Shown: positions 15,674-25,234 of the stretch, piece by piece
Position numbering within the stretch: position 1 is the first letter of the stretch
Layout: each line of letters opens with the position of its first letter
NCBI RefSeq assembly: GCF_002177115.1
Contig: NZ_MVAG01000084.1
Coordinates: forward strand, 55,800-119,799
Length of the DNA stretch: 64,000 bases
Source of the DNA: Chryseobacterium mucoviscidosis
GTDB lineage: Bacteria; Bacteroidota; Bacteroidia; Flavobacteriales; Weeksellaceae
Direction of reading: 5' to 3'
Program-made: the position numbers and the translations under genes
Notes under the pieces: model-generated
What the model was told of the DNA's origin: nothing
The model's database searches: none
Seen by the model: only the letters and a program-made list of their open reading frames with translations

Positions 15674-16450
15674 ATGAGAAATATAATCTTTTTAATTATA
15701 CTTTTGGGATGGTTTGCCTGTACAAATAAAAAAGAAAACAACGGAAAAATAACAGCTAAAGAGAATTTTCAAAAAACACTTTCTTTTGAAGATAAAATTG
15801 AGAATTTTAAAATCAATAAATCAGGCGACTCTATATTATCAAACGATATTCAATACATTAACGACTCAATTCTTAAAAGAAAATTCAAATTGGATATTTC
15901 TCAATATAATTCTAAAGATATTCAAAAAAAATGTCTGCCGAATATAATTTTGAAAAACTCTTTTTATGAATCTCCTGTTGAAGGAGATGTCAGTTTCACC
16001 AAAAATTTTAAAAATCTGGGCGATCTGGATGGCGATAAAAAAAATGACTCCGTTTTCATTTTGCCCAGTCTGAACTTGTGCGAAGAAGGACAATCTTATT
16101 ATTTTACCAATAATAAAATTCCAAGGATAAAAACTGAATCAAACTGTTGTCATACAGAGAGTATTTTCAGCATTGGAGATATAGACGAAGATGGCGGAAA
16201 CGAAATTGCAGAATATTATTCATCATGCGCCAGTAATTTTAAGTCAATCCGAATCTGGACTTTGAAAAACAGCCAGTGGAAATCTGTCGGGGTATTTACT
16301 TTTTACTATAACAACGGTAAATTTAAAGCCTTTGAGGATTTTCATAAACTATATAAAAAAATTTCTAAAAATAAATTTCAGTTTCTCGAAATCTCAGACA
16401 AAAAAGGAGATGGAAGTTTAGTAATGAAATGGCACACGATAGAGATGTAA
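15674..16450 (+). CDS. Lipoprotein with FG-GAP/VCBS-like repeats
   Basis: This 258-residue protein has a lipoprotein signal (IIFLIILLGWFAC, Cys at residue 16). The mature part has two calcium-loop-like segments, NLGDLDGDKKNDSVF and SIGDIDEDGGNEIAEY, as in FG-GAP/VCBS beta-propeller proteins, with a CC pair in between. It is probably surface or periplasmic. It is the last intact gene of the run; decayed genes follow. Confidence 0.7.
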   Translation: MRNIIFLIILLGWFACTNKKENNGKITAKENFQKTLSFEDKIENFKINKSGDSILSNDIQYINDSILKRKFKLDISQYNSKDIQKKCLPNIILKNSFYESPVEGDVSFTKNFKNLGDLDGDKKNDSVFILPSLNLCEEGQSYYFTNNKIPRIKTESNCCHTESIFSIGDIDEDGGNEIAEYYSSCASNFKSIRIWTLKNSQWKSVGVFTFYYNNGKFKAFEDFHKLYKKISKNKFQFLEISDKKGDGSLVMKWHTIEM

Positions 16451-16501
16451 CAGAAACCTGAATCATTAGTTTTAAATAAAATTAGATGTAATTAATTTTA
16501 C

Positions 16502-16770
16502 TCAAAATGCATCGTAGTTTCAGACGACAGTAAAGCGAAAGAAAAATTAATTGCCATTTGGAAGGAAATTGGTTATAAATACAAAATATTATCGGACAAT
16601 GAATTATTGCTGTTTCGGATAAAAAAAATAAACACGAAACCTACATTAAAATAAAAAATAATTTTATTAAAAAGAGCAAAATTATTTTAGAGACCAAACG
16701 GTTGAATTATAATTTCCGTTCAAAAGTTTCATTATCTTTTACAAAAACGAATAAAATACAAAAATATTAA
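16502..16770 (+). pseudogene. Decayed gene fragment with a frameshift
   Basis: One frame from 16502 reads protein-like (CIVVSDDSKAKEKLIAIWKE) and runs into nonsense after about 16595. A second frame then opens (IIAVSDKKNKHETYIKIKNN and on) and ends in a stop at 16768-16770, two bases before the next ATG. There is no start codon for either part. This looks like the C-terminal half of a dead gene. Family unknown. Confidence 0.45.
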
Positions 16771-16772
16771 TT

Positions 16773-17582
16773 ATGAAAAGAAGCAATCCACCAATTCCTC
16801 ACTCAGATGGAGAGAAAATTCTTTTTTATTGTGGATTGGTTATTTTAATTTTCGCAGTTTTAATCGGTATTCACGCTTATTTATTTTCTAATATTTATTT
16901 GGCATTTCAGGAATTTATGATGTCATTACTGATTTACTTTTTCGGCTCATTATTCATACTGATTCCTTATCATAGCCGGAAAAATATTTTTTTTGTTACC
17001 CTTCCTGTAATATTATATTTTTCAGCAGCTTATATTTACGAAGTTACTAATAGAAAGAGGGTTTCATATATCTTACTAATTATAATATATCCAAGCCATT
17101 CATTGTTGTTTTTGATGAAAAAGGCAGCACTAAACATCAAAAAGAAGGATGGAGATGGATACTTAAAATTCCTCAAGACGGAATCTTGGTGATTGATACT
17201 ACAATATCAGAGACAGATGATACAGACAAAAGAGTATATATTCGAAATACAGATAAAACATTAAAAAAATTAAATCCTGAAAACTTTTACGGTTATACTC
17301 AACAACTTCAAAGTAACGAGAACAAAGAAGTTTTTGTCGAAGATTTTGGAAAAATCACAGATACCCTTATTTCGAATTATTGTATCTACAATATATTCGA
17401 AAATGAAAAAAATACTCCTACTTACGAGGAGCAGAAAATATTGGAACAACATATTGCACAAAAAGTAGATGCCTATCGTAGAAAAATATTGCAGATTTCG
17501 CAGAAAAAAAGGAATAACAGTCGTTACAATTGAAGATATCTATCTTACAGAAAAAAGAAGATCAGCCAAAAACATACAGTAA
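16773..17582 (+). pseudogene. Membrane protein gene broken by two frameshifts
   Basis: The start at 16773 encodes a hydrophobic N-terminal domain of three to four membrane segments (residues about 15-90) in frame 3. Near 17050-17060 the sensible frame changes to frame 2 (KEGFIYLTNYNISKPFIVVF, then WRWILKIPQDGILVIDT), which stays open to 17533. At the A7 run 17504-17510 it returns to frame 3 (GITVVTIEDIYLTEKRRSA) and stops at 17580-17582. Read with both shifts, the product is about 269 residues: a membrane domain plus a soluble domain. It may be a true pseudogene or two sequencing errors. Family unknown. Confidence 0.6.
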
Positions 17583-17610
17583 AAACTAATCTCAATCTCA
17601 TACCCAGATC

Positions 17611-17639
17611 AGCCATTCTTTTTTGAGCGGCTTTTTTTA
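17611..17639 (+). terminator. Rho-independent terminator
   Basis: AGCCATTC and GAGCGGCT pair with one mismatch and a wobble around a T-rich loop, followed by seven T. It ends the 9934-17582 run. Confidence 0.6.
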
Positions 17640-17785
17640 TATTTTTTTATCCTAATAGGGAATTTTATTTACCCAAAATCTCATTTTGCCTATAAAAAAT
17701 TTATTCTTTAAGATTTACTGAAATTTTAAAATAAAAAATACTTTCTGAACGTAACTTTTTGATTATCTTTAAGAAAAAATCGAAA

Positions 17786-18787
17786 ATGAAAAAAATTTTA
17801 CTATTGATGCTGTCATTGTATGGAGTATGCAACGCGCAGACTACCGTTACCAAAGCTTTTAATGATCCTGTTTCCGGAGACAATCCCAATTATCTTCTTG
17901 CCACCGGAACGCCCAACAATTCCGGAACAGGAGCAAACATTACGTTTAACAATTCTTCGTTGGTATTAAGCGGTTCCGCACCCGGAAACTACTCTACTCC
18001 TTCTGCTTCTGAAATTTCAACATTTCCCGGATCCACTCTCAAGCTCACCGGAAGTTCCAACACCGTATACTACAAACAGTCGGCTTCCAAACTTGAAATT
18101 ACAGGCCTTGTAACCACGGATGCCACGCTTAATTTATCATCTAACAACGGTACATTTATCTCCTATCCTGCCGCTTACGGATACAGCGAGACAGATCAGG
18201 CACAGGGAACATTCACGTCCACTTCTGCAAACGGCCTTTGCAAAGGAACAATAACCCTTACCGCCGATGCGTGGGGAAATCTACTTTTGGCATCTTCTAC
18301 ATTTACCAATGTTTTAAGGGTAAAATCTGTACAGAATTTCAACCTTTATCTTCCTAACGACACCTCTTTCTTATTTCCGATAGGAACTATTGTAAATACT
18401 TCTTACTCCTATTATGGAAGTTCATATAAATTTCCGCTTCTCACCACCAATGAAACTGTGGTAAACATTCCTGTAGCCGGAATTAATAACCAGACAACGA
18501 ATTCGGCACAGGCTCTAAACACAACAGTTTTGGCAGCCGGAGATTGGTCTGCCCAAAAGCAGAGATTGGAAATTTATCCGAATCCTGTTTACGATTTTAT
18601 CAATATTAAAGGAAATACCCAAAATTACACTCAGGCAAAAATTTACAGTCTGGATGGTAAACTCGTTAAAACATCAGATCTGGGATCCGGAAAAATACAG
18701 GTTTCTGATCTTCCGCCGGCATCTTATTTCATTGAGGTTTCAGGCAAAGAAAATAAACCAGAGACGACAAAATTTATTAAAAAATAA
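17786..18787 (+). CDS. T9SS-secreted protein with type A sorting domain
   Basis: The ATG at 17786 is chosen over the upstream in-frame TTG at 17759 because it begins the signal peptide (KKILLLMLSLYGVCNAQ). The roughly 333-residue product is Ser/Thr/Asn-rich, as expected of a secreted beta protein. The last 75 residues form a T9SS type A sorting domain: LEIYPNPVYDFINIKG, then AKIYSLDGKLVKT and the closing SYFIEV and TTKFIKK strands. It is therefore exported through the type IX system and probably cell-surface attached. The passenger family is not recognised. Confidence 0.8.
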   Translation: MKKILLLMLSLYGVCNAQTTVTKAFNDPVSGDNPNYLLATGTPNNSGTGANITFNNSSLVLSGSAPGNYSTPSASEISTFPGSTLKLTGSSNTVYYKQSASKLEITGLVTTDATLNLSSNNGTFISYPAAYGYSETDQAQGTFTSTSANGLCKGTITLTADAWGNLLLASSTFTNVLRVKSVQNFNLYLPNDTSFLFPIGTIVNTSYSYYGSSYKFPLLTTNETVVNIPVAGINNQTTNSAQALNTTVLAAGDWSAQKQRLEIYPNPVYDFINIKGNTQNYTQAKIYSLDGKLVKTSDLGSGKIQVSDLPPASYFIEVSGKENKPETTKFIKK

Positions 18788-18807
18788 AGAGTTTTCCTGT
18801 TAAATAA

Positions 18808-18840
18808 AATTCAGCCCGATTTTTTCGGGCTGAATTACTT
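18808..18840 (+). terminator. Rho-independent terminator
   Basis: AATTCAGCCCGA (18808-18819) pairs perfectly with TCGGGCTGAATT (18825-18836) around five T, 21 bases after the T9SS gene stop. Confidence 0.85.
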
Positions 18841-19220
18841 TATTATCAATCCGTTATACAGTAAGCTTTTAGATGATTAAGCTTTACAATTAATCTGTTC
18901 TGAGATTTGAATTATCAAAAAAACTCATCTGTACATTACATGGTTCGCAAAAAATAGTATGATGCAACTCATATAAATTTATAAATAAAGCACATTTAAT
19001 ATAGTATTTTTCATTTTTAATCTGCTACCTTTAGAGTTAGAAATTCGTCTAGAAAATAATAATATTACCGCTTTTAAATAAAAAGTTTTTATTGAGCTGT
19101 ATTCATCAGAAAAAAACCATCTGTAGTAAGAGTAAAATTAATTGTTTTATTCATTTACAATGATAAGAAAGATAAAAAGTATGAAATATTTTGTTTATAG
19201 ATCCAAAATAAAGTTTTCAC
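18841..19220. other. AT-rich intergenic region before the KAS III gene
   Basis: These 380 bases hold no reading frame of note. A near-consensus element CTACCTTTAG (about 19023-19032) and ATATTTTGTT (about 19186-19195) are weak promoter candidates; neither matches TAnnTTTG exactly. No hairpin or repeat is evident. Confidence 0.3.
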
Positions 19221-20282
19221 ATGACTGGTAAAATTATTGGAATCGGCAACTGCATTCCTTCTGAAACAATTGATAATTTATTTTTTAACGATCATATTTT
19301 TCTTGATGATCAGGGAATTATCCTGAAAGACGACAATGCCTCGCTTACCGAAAAATTAAAGAAAATTACAGGTATTGAGGAGAGAAGATATGCATCAAGA
19401 GATCAGGTAACTTCTGATCTTGGCTTAATTGCTGCAAAAGCAGCCATAGAAGATTCCGGAATAGATCCTGAAACATTAGACTACATTATTTTTGCCCATA
19501 ATTTTGGCGATGTCCGCTTTGGAACCGTACAATCGGACATGGTTCCAAGTCTTGCTGCACGAGTAAAGCATCTTCTGAAAATTGAGAATAACTTTTGTGT
19601 TGCGTATGACGTGTTATTCGGATGTCCCGGATGGATTGAAGGAGTTATTCAGGCAAATGCTTTCATTAAAGCCGGTATTGCCAAAAGATGCCTGGTTATA
19701 GGAGCAGAAACATTATCAAGAGTTGTTGATATCCACGACAGAGACAGCATGATCTATGCAGACGGAGCAGGTGCAGTTGTGCTGGAATATAACGATCAGG
19801 ACAATTCCGGTATACAGTCTCATCTTTCGGCGTCTTATACACTTAAGGAAAAAGATTATTTATTCTTTGGTAAATCCTACAACAATGAAGCCTGTCAGGA
19901 CACAAAATATATAAAAATGGAAGGCAGAAAAATCTATGAATTTGCGCTTGTGCATGTTCCGGATGCCATGAAAAAATGTCTTGATGAAAGTAAATACAGC
20001 ATCGATCAGGTGAATAAAATCATCATCCATCAGGCAAATGAAAAAATGGACGAAGCCATTGTGGAAAGATTTTACAAATTGTACGGATTAAAAATGCCCG
20101 AAAACATCATGCCTATGGTAATACAGAAACTTGGAAACAGCAGCGTGGCAACCATCCCATCTTTGCTTACGATGATCTTAAAAGGAGAGCTTGAAAATCA
20201 CGAAATCCAGAAAGGAGATATTGTTTTGTTTGCCTCTGTAGGCGCAGGAATGAACATTAATGCCTTTGTTTATCAATTTTAG
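19221..20282 (+). CDS. 3-oxoacyl-ACP synthase III family protein (KAS III)
   Basis: This 353-residue protein has a thiolase fold with the KAS III triad: Cys135 in LFGCPGW, His270 in IIIHQANEK and Asn306 in KLGNSSVATIP. KAS III condenses acetyl-CoA or a branched-chain acyl-CoA with malonyl-ACP to start fatty acid synthesis. FabH-like paralogues in Flavobacteriia also act in pigment and specialised lipid pathways, and the lack of other fab genes here leaves that open. It is a single-gene unit, converging on the GT14 gene. Confidence 0.85.
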   Translation: MTGKIIGIGNCIPSETIDNLFFNDHIFLDDQGIILKDDNASLTEKLKKITGIEERRYASRDQVTSDLGLIAAKAAIEDSGIDPETLDYIIFAHNFGDVRFGTVQSDMVPSLAARVKHLLKIENNFCVAYDVLFGCPGWIEGVIQANAFIKAGIAKRCLVIGAETLSRVVDIHDRDSMIYADGAGAVVLEYNDQDNSGIQSHLSASYTLKEKDYLFFGKSYNNEACQDTKYIKMEGRKIYEFALVHVPDAMKKCLDESKYSIDQVNKIIIHQANEKMDEAIVERFYKLYGLKMPENIMPMVIQKLGNSSVATIPSLLTMILKGELENHEIQKGDIVLFASVGAGMNINAFVYQF

Positions 20283-20296
20283 ATAGAAGAAAATTA

Positions 20297-21244
20297 TTAA
20301 TTATTCTGACGGTCATGCTTTTTTAATTCTCTTTCAATTTCATTTACTTCTGTGAGTGGAAGAAGATAACTTTCTTCAATATAATCGAGAAGATTCTGGT
20401 GAGTCTGCTTATTCATTTTTCTGATGAATAGGTGATTTCCGGACTTTAGAGATTCTATAAAATGATCTGCGTGAAGATCTTTGCCGAAAAAAGGATGATC
20501 GATAACGGCTCTTTTGTCATCATTCACGATAATATCCGTAAAGTCTGTATTCATTAAGACCGTCTGAAAGAATGATTCTGCCGGAAGAAGCGTATGAAGA
20601 TAATAATCCTCAAAATCCATAACCTTTTTGTTATTGGTTAAGAAAACGCAGGTTTCTCTTGTAAACATAAACCATTTTCCTCCAATGTAGGGTACAACAC
20701 CCTTCATAAATTCTCTTCTGTAAACATAGGAAGAAATTTTGTGGGTAAGTTCGGTAAAATGATTCTGTATTCTTTTTAGCGTATCCGGTCTGTAAAACTT
20801 CTGGTCGTAATAGAAAATATAGTTCCTGCCTTTATTAACAGTAAGAAACTGCCGGATAATCTGTTGCGATTTCAAAGGAGAATCTTCACCGCTTAAATTG
20901 ATGAAATAATCCCACTCAACACTTGCATTCAGAAGATATTCCATCGCATTCAGTTCTGTCTGGATCATGCTGAAACCGCCCGAAACGATGTTTACACTTT
21001 CCAAAATATAAACATTGGGAAAACGCTCGAGATAATTCTGTATTTCTTCCGTTAAATCTGCTTTTGCTTTCCGGTCTATGTGGATAAGATAGATCTGATC
21101 TCTTGTGTAAATCTTTTCAAACATCTCTTTAAAGACCTCTGGTTTATGATGAAGCATAATAAAATAGGCAATTCTTACCTGCTTTAAAGATCCGGAAGGA
21201 GATTTCTGTGGATTTGCCAGAATTGCATCTGAATATTTTTGCAT
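20297..21244 (-). CDS. GT14-type glycosyltransferase (core-2/I-branching family)
   Basis: The ATG at 21244 is preferred to the upstream in-frame TTG at 21277. The product (about 315 residues) matches the family otherwise called beta-1,6-N-acetylglucosaminyltransferase: RIAYFIMLHHKPEVFK, YLIHIDRKAK, then WDYFINLSGEDSPLK, the conserved acceptor-site motif, and GGKWFMFTRETC. Bacterial members probably decorate surface glycans; the sugar is unknown. It converges on the KAS III gene with 14 bases between the stop codons. Confidence 0.8.
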   Translation of the reverse strand: MQKYSDAILANPQKSPSGSLKQVRIAYFIMLHHKPEVFKEMFEKIYTRDQIYLIHIDRKAKADLTEEIQNYLERFPNVYILESVNIVSGGFSMIQTELNAMEYLLNASVEWDYFINLSGEDSPLKSQQIIRQFLTVNKGRNYIFYYDQKFYRPDTLKRIQNHFTELTHKISSYVYRREFMKGVVPYIGGKWFMFTRETCVFLTNNKKVMDFEDYYLHTLLPAESFFQTVLMNTDFTDIIVNDDKRAVIDHPFFGKDLHADHFIESLKSGNHLFIRKMNKQTHQNLLDYIEESYLLPLTEVNEIERELKKHDRQNN

Positions 21245-21359
21245 AAGAATTAGATTAAAATCATCGGCATTATGCAAACAATTCTGTTGGGCGTGAAAGG
21301 TATGAATAAAATTTTGATAATCAACCTATTAAATTAAACAGTATTCATTTATTTTATCC

Positions 21360-21367
21360 TATCTTTG
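21360..21367 (+). promoter_or_regulatory. TATCTTTG promoter element of the cold-shock gene
   Basis: An exact TAnnTTTG match lies 166 bases before the csp start codon. The implied leader of about 155 bases is typical of cold-shock mRNAs. The -33 element is not clear. Confidence 0.5.
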
Positions 21368-21533
21368 CAAAAGTATCAATAAAACAGGTTTCTGCCTTCG
21401 TTATTCTGTAATAGTTTAAGATCACAATTTTTCTTTCAGTTTACTTTTTCAGCCACCCGATTATCAGAGCGATTTCAAGTAGAATCTGTGAAGTCGACAG
21501 ATTTATAATACCATAATTTTAATACCCATTACC

Positions 21534-21728
21534 ATGCAACAAGGCACAGTAAAATTTTTTAACGAAGCAAAAGGCTTCGGATTTATTTCTCCTGCAGACG
21601 GGAGCAAAGACATTTTTGTACATTCTTCAGGACTAAGCACAAGAGAAATCCGTGAAAACGATAAAGTCAGTTTTGAAGTACAAAAAAGCGAGAAAGGATT
21701 AAACGCTGTTAACGTTAAGTTAGTTTAA
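21534..21728 (+). CDS. Cold-shock domain protein (CspA family)
   Basis: This 64-residue single cold-shock domain contains the two nucleic-acid-binding motifs: RNP1-like KGFGFISP (residues 13-20) and RNP2-like DIFVHSS (26-32). It binds single-stranded RNA or DNA and works as an RNA chaperone. The long 5' leader (about 21373-21533) suggests control by RNA structure, as in other csp genes, but no conserved fold could be verified. A terminator-like hairpin follows at 21848. Confidence 0.95.
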   Translation: MQQGTVKFFNEAKGFGFISPADGSKDIFVHSSGLSTREIRENDKVSFEVQKSEKGLNAVNVKLV

Positions 21729-21847
21729 TTCTCCACATACTCTACAAAAAAATTTTTGAAACATAATCTTTATAGATAATCTGTAAGTTCGTATAATGTT
21801 TGACTATATTAAGTAGAAATTACTTTTTATTTTTTTATGTTCATCTG

Positions 21848-21874
21848 CCTCTTGTGAAAACAAGAGGTTTTTAT
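21848..21874 (+). terminator. Rho-independent terminator
   Basis: CCTCTTG (21848-21854) and CAAGAGG (21861-21867) form a perfect stem with loop TGAAAA, followed by TTTTTATTT. It lies 120 bases after the csp stop; the rest of the gap to 22093 is AT-rich with nothing else seen. Confidence 0.75.
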
Positions 21875-22093
21875 TTGTATAATAATCTCAGATTAAAGCA
21901 CATTAAAAAACAGCATTACTTTACTAAAGAAATTACAATCATATTATTGATGATTTCTTTTAAATTTAAAAAAGCATTTCAAAATAAGACAAACTATTAA
22001 CATAATTTTAATTTTTCACGCAAAAGTGTATTTTTTATTTTTTTTTGCCCGTTTTTTGCTCTCTGAAAATTATCACCTACTAAATATAAGATC

Positions 22094-22888
22094 ATGAAAA
22101 AATACTTCTTCCTTCTTTCCTCTTTTATCTTTTCAGGATTTTCTGCACAGGAAACTATGGCTCCTGAAACTCCGGCTAAAAAGGATATCATTAAAATGAC
22201 AGCACCTGAAAACCCGGATAAAATGAACATTATCAAGACGAATGTTACCGCATATGTTTTCAGAAACATCAATCTATCATACGAAAGAGCTTTTAATAAA
22301 TGGTTTTCTTTAAATATGGGATTCGGAACCATGCCTGAAGGAAAAGTTCCATTCATCAATTCTTTTCTGAGTGATGAAGACGAAAAAAGATTTCAGAATC
22401 TCGAAGTAAAATCGTTCAACTTTACCATCGAACCGCGGTTTTATCTCGGAGCCGGTTACGGAAAAGGATTTTACGTAGCCCCTTATTACAGATATTCCAA
22501 AATTACTTCCAACACATTCGATTTTTATTATGATTATACCTTCAGCGGAACGACCTATCAGATTCCTCTGAAAGGAAACGGAAGCGCACACGGAAACAGT
22601 GGCGGCGTAATGGTGGGTGTTCAGTTTTTCCTTACGCCAAGCAAAAATTTAGTTCTGGATTTCTGGATTGCAGGAGCGCATTACGGAAAAGGACAGGGCG
22701 ATTTTACCATGACGAGTGATGTGATCCTGACTCCCGATATGCAGGCGCAGCTAAAAAAAGAAATTGAAGATCTGGATATTCCTTATGTGAATTACACCGT
22801 AGAAACCAATGCAAACGGAGCCAGAATAAATGTAGACGGACCATGGCTTGGCTTCAGAAGCGGATTGTCTCTGGGATATCGATTTTAA
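22094..22888 (+). CDS. DUF3575-like outer-membrane beta-barrel protein
   Basis: This 264-residue protein has a signal peptide (KKYFFLLSSFIFSGFSAQ, cleaved near residue 19) and a Pro/Glu-rich linker. It then has repeated amphipathic strands ending in aromatic residues (VFRNINLSYERAFNKWFSL, FNFTIEPRFYLGAGYGKGFY, FRSGLSLGYRF). The final residue is Phe, as usual for outer-membrane barrels. The NLSYERA segment fits DUF3575. The cargo or role is unknown. Confidence 0.7.
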   Translation: MKKYFFLLSSFIFSGFSAQETMAPETPAKKDIIKMTAPENPDKMNIIKTNVTAYVFRNINLSYERAFNKWFSLNMGFGTMPEGKVPFINSFLSDEDEKRFQNLEVKSFNFTIEPRFYLGAGYGKGFYVAPYYRYSKITSNTFDFYYDYTFSGTTYQIPLKGNGSAHGNSGGVMVGVQFFLTPSKNLVLDFWIAGAHYGKGQGDFTMTSDVILTPDMQAQLKKEIEDLDIPYVNYTVETNANGARINVDGPWLGFRSGLSLGYRF

Positions 22889-22965
22889 AAAATTTTATTT
22901 AACTATTTTATACCGTTCTTTCCGTAGAGCAGTTTTATTTTTATATTGGTCGAAAATAAACACGC

Positions 22966-23628
22966 ATGTATTCATCTCACGTTTCTATTCACTATGCTAT
23001 TCAGTTTGTTTTAGGATACAGGTATTTCATTAAATATGATAAATTATCCGAAAGTTCTTTAAACTGTAGTGAAGCGGAAGATTTTTACAGACAGTGCAAA
23101 CAAAAAGGGGCATTAAACTTAGCATTGATTCCAGAAAATAAAATAGCCGAGAACTTTATTGTCAGAAAATTTTCCGGCTTCAATCATAAACCATTAGTTG
23201 AGGTCATCTATTCCGGATATTCGGAATACTTTTATATTTCGCACGAAAGAATTGTCCCGATAAAAAATTACAGAAAACAGTTTATCCTGAAAACAGAAGA
23301 TCATCTGTACGAAAAAATTTACAACATCATTAAATATTATTATGTGAGTTCATTAATAGAAACTAATGATCCCATATATCAGCATTTTTATGCAAGTGCA
23401 TTCTCTCATCTTACCGGCAAAACTGAGGATGATATACCTGAAATCTATCGACTGATGGATGAAAAAAACTATCATCTGATGATGGCAATGTTTAGCATCA
23501 AAGGTGTTGGAAATATGGAAATGCATAATGGATTGCAGGGAATGGAGTTGTTACCCAAAGACGAAAATTTAAGGACATATATGCTTCCTGAATGGGGAAG
23601 TCAATTCCTTTATACAATTTTCAGATAA
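22966..23628 (+). CDS. Hypothetical protein
   Basis: This 220-residue soluble protein has no clear signal peptide. The middle is aromatic-rich (VEVIYSGYSEYFYISHERIVPI) and the C-terminal half helical (YRLMDEKNYHLMMAMFSIKG). The start at 22966 is the first ATG in frame after a gap of 77 bases. No family is recognised. Confidence 0.6.
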   Translation: MYSSHVSIHYAIQFVLGYRYFIKYDKLSESSLNCSEAEDFYRQCKQKGALNLALIPENKIAENFIVRKFSGFNHKPLVEVIYSGYSEYFYISHERIVPIKNYRKQFILKTEDHLYEKIYNIIKYYYVSSLIETNDPIYQHFYASAFSHLTGKTEDDIPEIYRLMDEKNYHLMMAMFSIKGVGNMEMHNGLQGMELLPKDENLRTYMLPEWGSQFLYTIFR

Positions 23629-23679
23629 ATTAAATCTAAAATACTTTTCACAATTAAAGAAAAGAAATATCTTTCCTGC

Positions 23680-24972
23680 ATGAATTCATCACAAATCACC
23701 ACCGCCCAAAGAATCAAAGCAATTATTGGCGGATCGATCGGAAATCTGGTAGAATGGTACGACTGGTATGCTTACGCTGCCTTTGCCATTTATTTTTCAA
23801 ATTCTTTTTTTCCGGATTCGGATATGACGGCGCAGCTTTTAAACACAGCCGGAATTTTCGCCGTAGGTTTTCTGATGCGTCCTGTTGGAGGATGGCTTTT
23901 CGGAAGTATTGCCGACAGAGTCGGGAGAAAAAAAGCAATGACGCTTTCCGTTTTGCTGATGTCTTTCGGATCTTTATTAATTGCTTTAACGCCAACTTAT
24001 AAAACCATTGGTGTCTTGGCTCCTCTTCTGTTATTAATCGCAAGGTTATTGCAGGGACTGAGTGTTGGCGGAGAATACGGTGTTTCGGCAACCTACCTCA
24101 GCGAAATGGCAACTTCAGACCGGAGAGGATTTTATTCCAGCTTTCAGTATGTGACTTTAATTGGCGGACAGTTAATTGCTTTGGGAATTCAGCTTATTTT
24201 ACAGAAATTGCTTTTAACGGAAACCCAACTCGAAGATTGGGGATGGAGAATTCCTTTTGTAATCGGAGCCTTACTTTCTGTTATCGCTTTATATTTAAGA
24301 GCCAATCTTCATGAAACTGAAGCTTTTGAAAACAAAAAAGATCTGGGTGAGAAGAAAAAAGGGACTTTAAAAGAACTGCTTAAACATCCGAAAGCATTAA
24401 TTACCGTTGTAGGATTAACACTGGGAGGAACATTAGCGTTCTACACCTACACAACCTATATGCAGAAATTTCTGGTGAATACCGTTCATCTTACCAAAGA
24501 AGAATCTACCCTGATCTCTTTTATTTCTCTGTTTATTTTCGCTTGCTTACAGCCTGTTTTCGGAGCGCTGTCGGATAAGATCGGAAGAAGACCTTTATTA
24601 TTGGCATTCGGAATTCTGGGAACCCTCTTCACCTATCCCCTGCTAAATGCCTTAAGTCACACTACATCCATGTGGGGTGCGTTTTTCCTGATTATGTCGT
24701 CTTTAATTATCGTGAGCGGCTACACCTCTATCAATTCCGTAGTAAAAGCCGAACTTTTCCCGTCCGAAGTAAGAGCTTTGGGAGTCGGGTTACCTTATGC
24801 TTTAACGGTTGCCGTTTTCGGAGGAACGGCAGAGTATATTGCACTTTGGTTTAAACAGGCAGATGTGGAGCACTATTTTTACTGGTATATTACCGCCTGT
24901 ATTTTCTTTTCTTTTGTAGTATACATCAGAATGAAGGACACCAGAAAAACCTCAACACTGGATAAGGATTAA
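23680..24972 (+). CDS. MFS transporter, metabolite:H+ symporter (KgtP/ProP-like)
   Basis: This 430-residue protein has twelve membrane helices. The GNLVEWYDWYAYA start and the loop GSIADRVGRKKAM (MFS signature) place it in the MHS subfamily, which imports dicarboxylates, citrate or osmolytes with protons. RLLQGLSVGGEYG is the helix 4/5 motif of this group. A second DKIGRR loop follows in the C-terminal half. The substrate is not resolvable. It is monocistronic, closed by a long bidirectional terminator. Confidence 0.85.
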   Translation: MNSSQITTAQRIKAIIGGSIGNLVEWYDWYAYAAFAIYFSNSFFPDSDMTAQLLNTAGIFAVGFLMRPVGGWLFGSIADRVGRKKAMTLSVLLMSFGSLLIALTPTYKTIGVLAPLLLLIARLLQGLSVGGEYGVSATYLSEMATSDRRGFYSSFQYVTLIGGQLIALGIQLILQKLLLTETQLEDWGWRIPFVIGALLSVIALYLRANLHETEAFENKKDLGEKKKGTLKELLKHPKALITVVGLTLGGTLAFYTYTTYMQKFLVNTVHLTKEESTLISFISLFIFACLQPVFGALSDKIGRRPLLLAFGILGTLFTYPLLNALSHTTSMWGAFFLIMSSLIIVSGYTSINSVVKAELFPSEVRALGVGLPYALTVAVFGGTAEYIALWFKQADVEHYFYWYITACIFFSFVVYIRMKDTRKTSTLDKD

Positions 24973-24982
24973 TTGATAATAA

Positions 24983-25019
24983 AAAAAACGCGGCTCAGGT
25001 TCCCTGAGCCGCGTTTTTT
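24983..25019. terminator. Bidirectional terminator
   Basis: A 17-bp near-perfect stem (AAAAAACGCGGCTCAGG against its complement) around TTC, with A-run and T-run on the two sides. It serves the MFS gene and the convergent small gene at 25022. Confidence 0.9.
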
Positions 25020-25021
25020 AT

Positions 25022-25234
25022 CTAATGATAAGCCTGCTTAAATTTCTCTAAAATATTGTCCAGATTATGCCTCTGAACATAAACACTCTTCACATCTTCA
25101 TACCTTGGCGATTTATAAAAAACTTCGTGGAAATCCATACTGCCGTTCCCTACTTTCACCACTTTCTGTACTTCGATATTCAACTTTCTTAATTCGTCTT
25201 TAAAAACCTGAAATTCATCTTGTATATTCTTCAT
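25022..25234 (-). CDS. Small hypothetical protein
   Basis: This 70-residue charged protein starts MKNIQDEFQVFKDELRKLN and has strands VQKVVKVGNGS and VKSVYVQRHNLDNILEK. It has no signal peptide or membrane segment and the family is unknown. Its start faces the CPBP gene across an intergenic region of about 460 bases. Confidence 0.6.
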   Translation of the reverse strand: MKNIQDEFQVFKDELRKLNIEVQKVVKVGNGSMDFHEVFYKSPRYEDVKSVYVQRHNLDNILEKFKQAYH

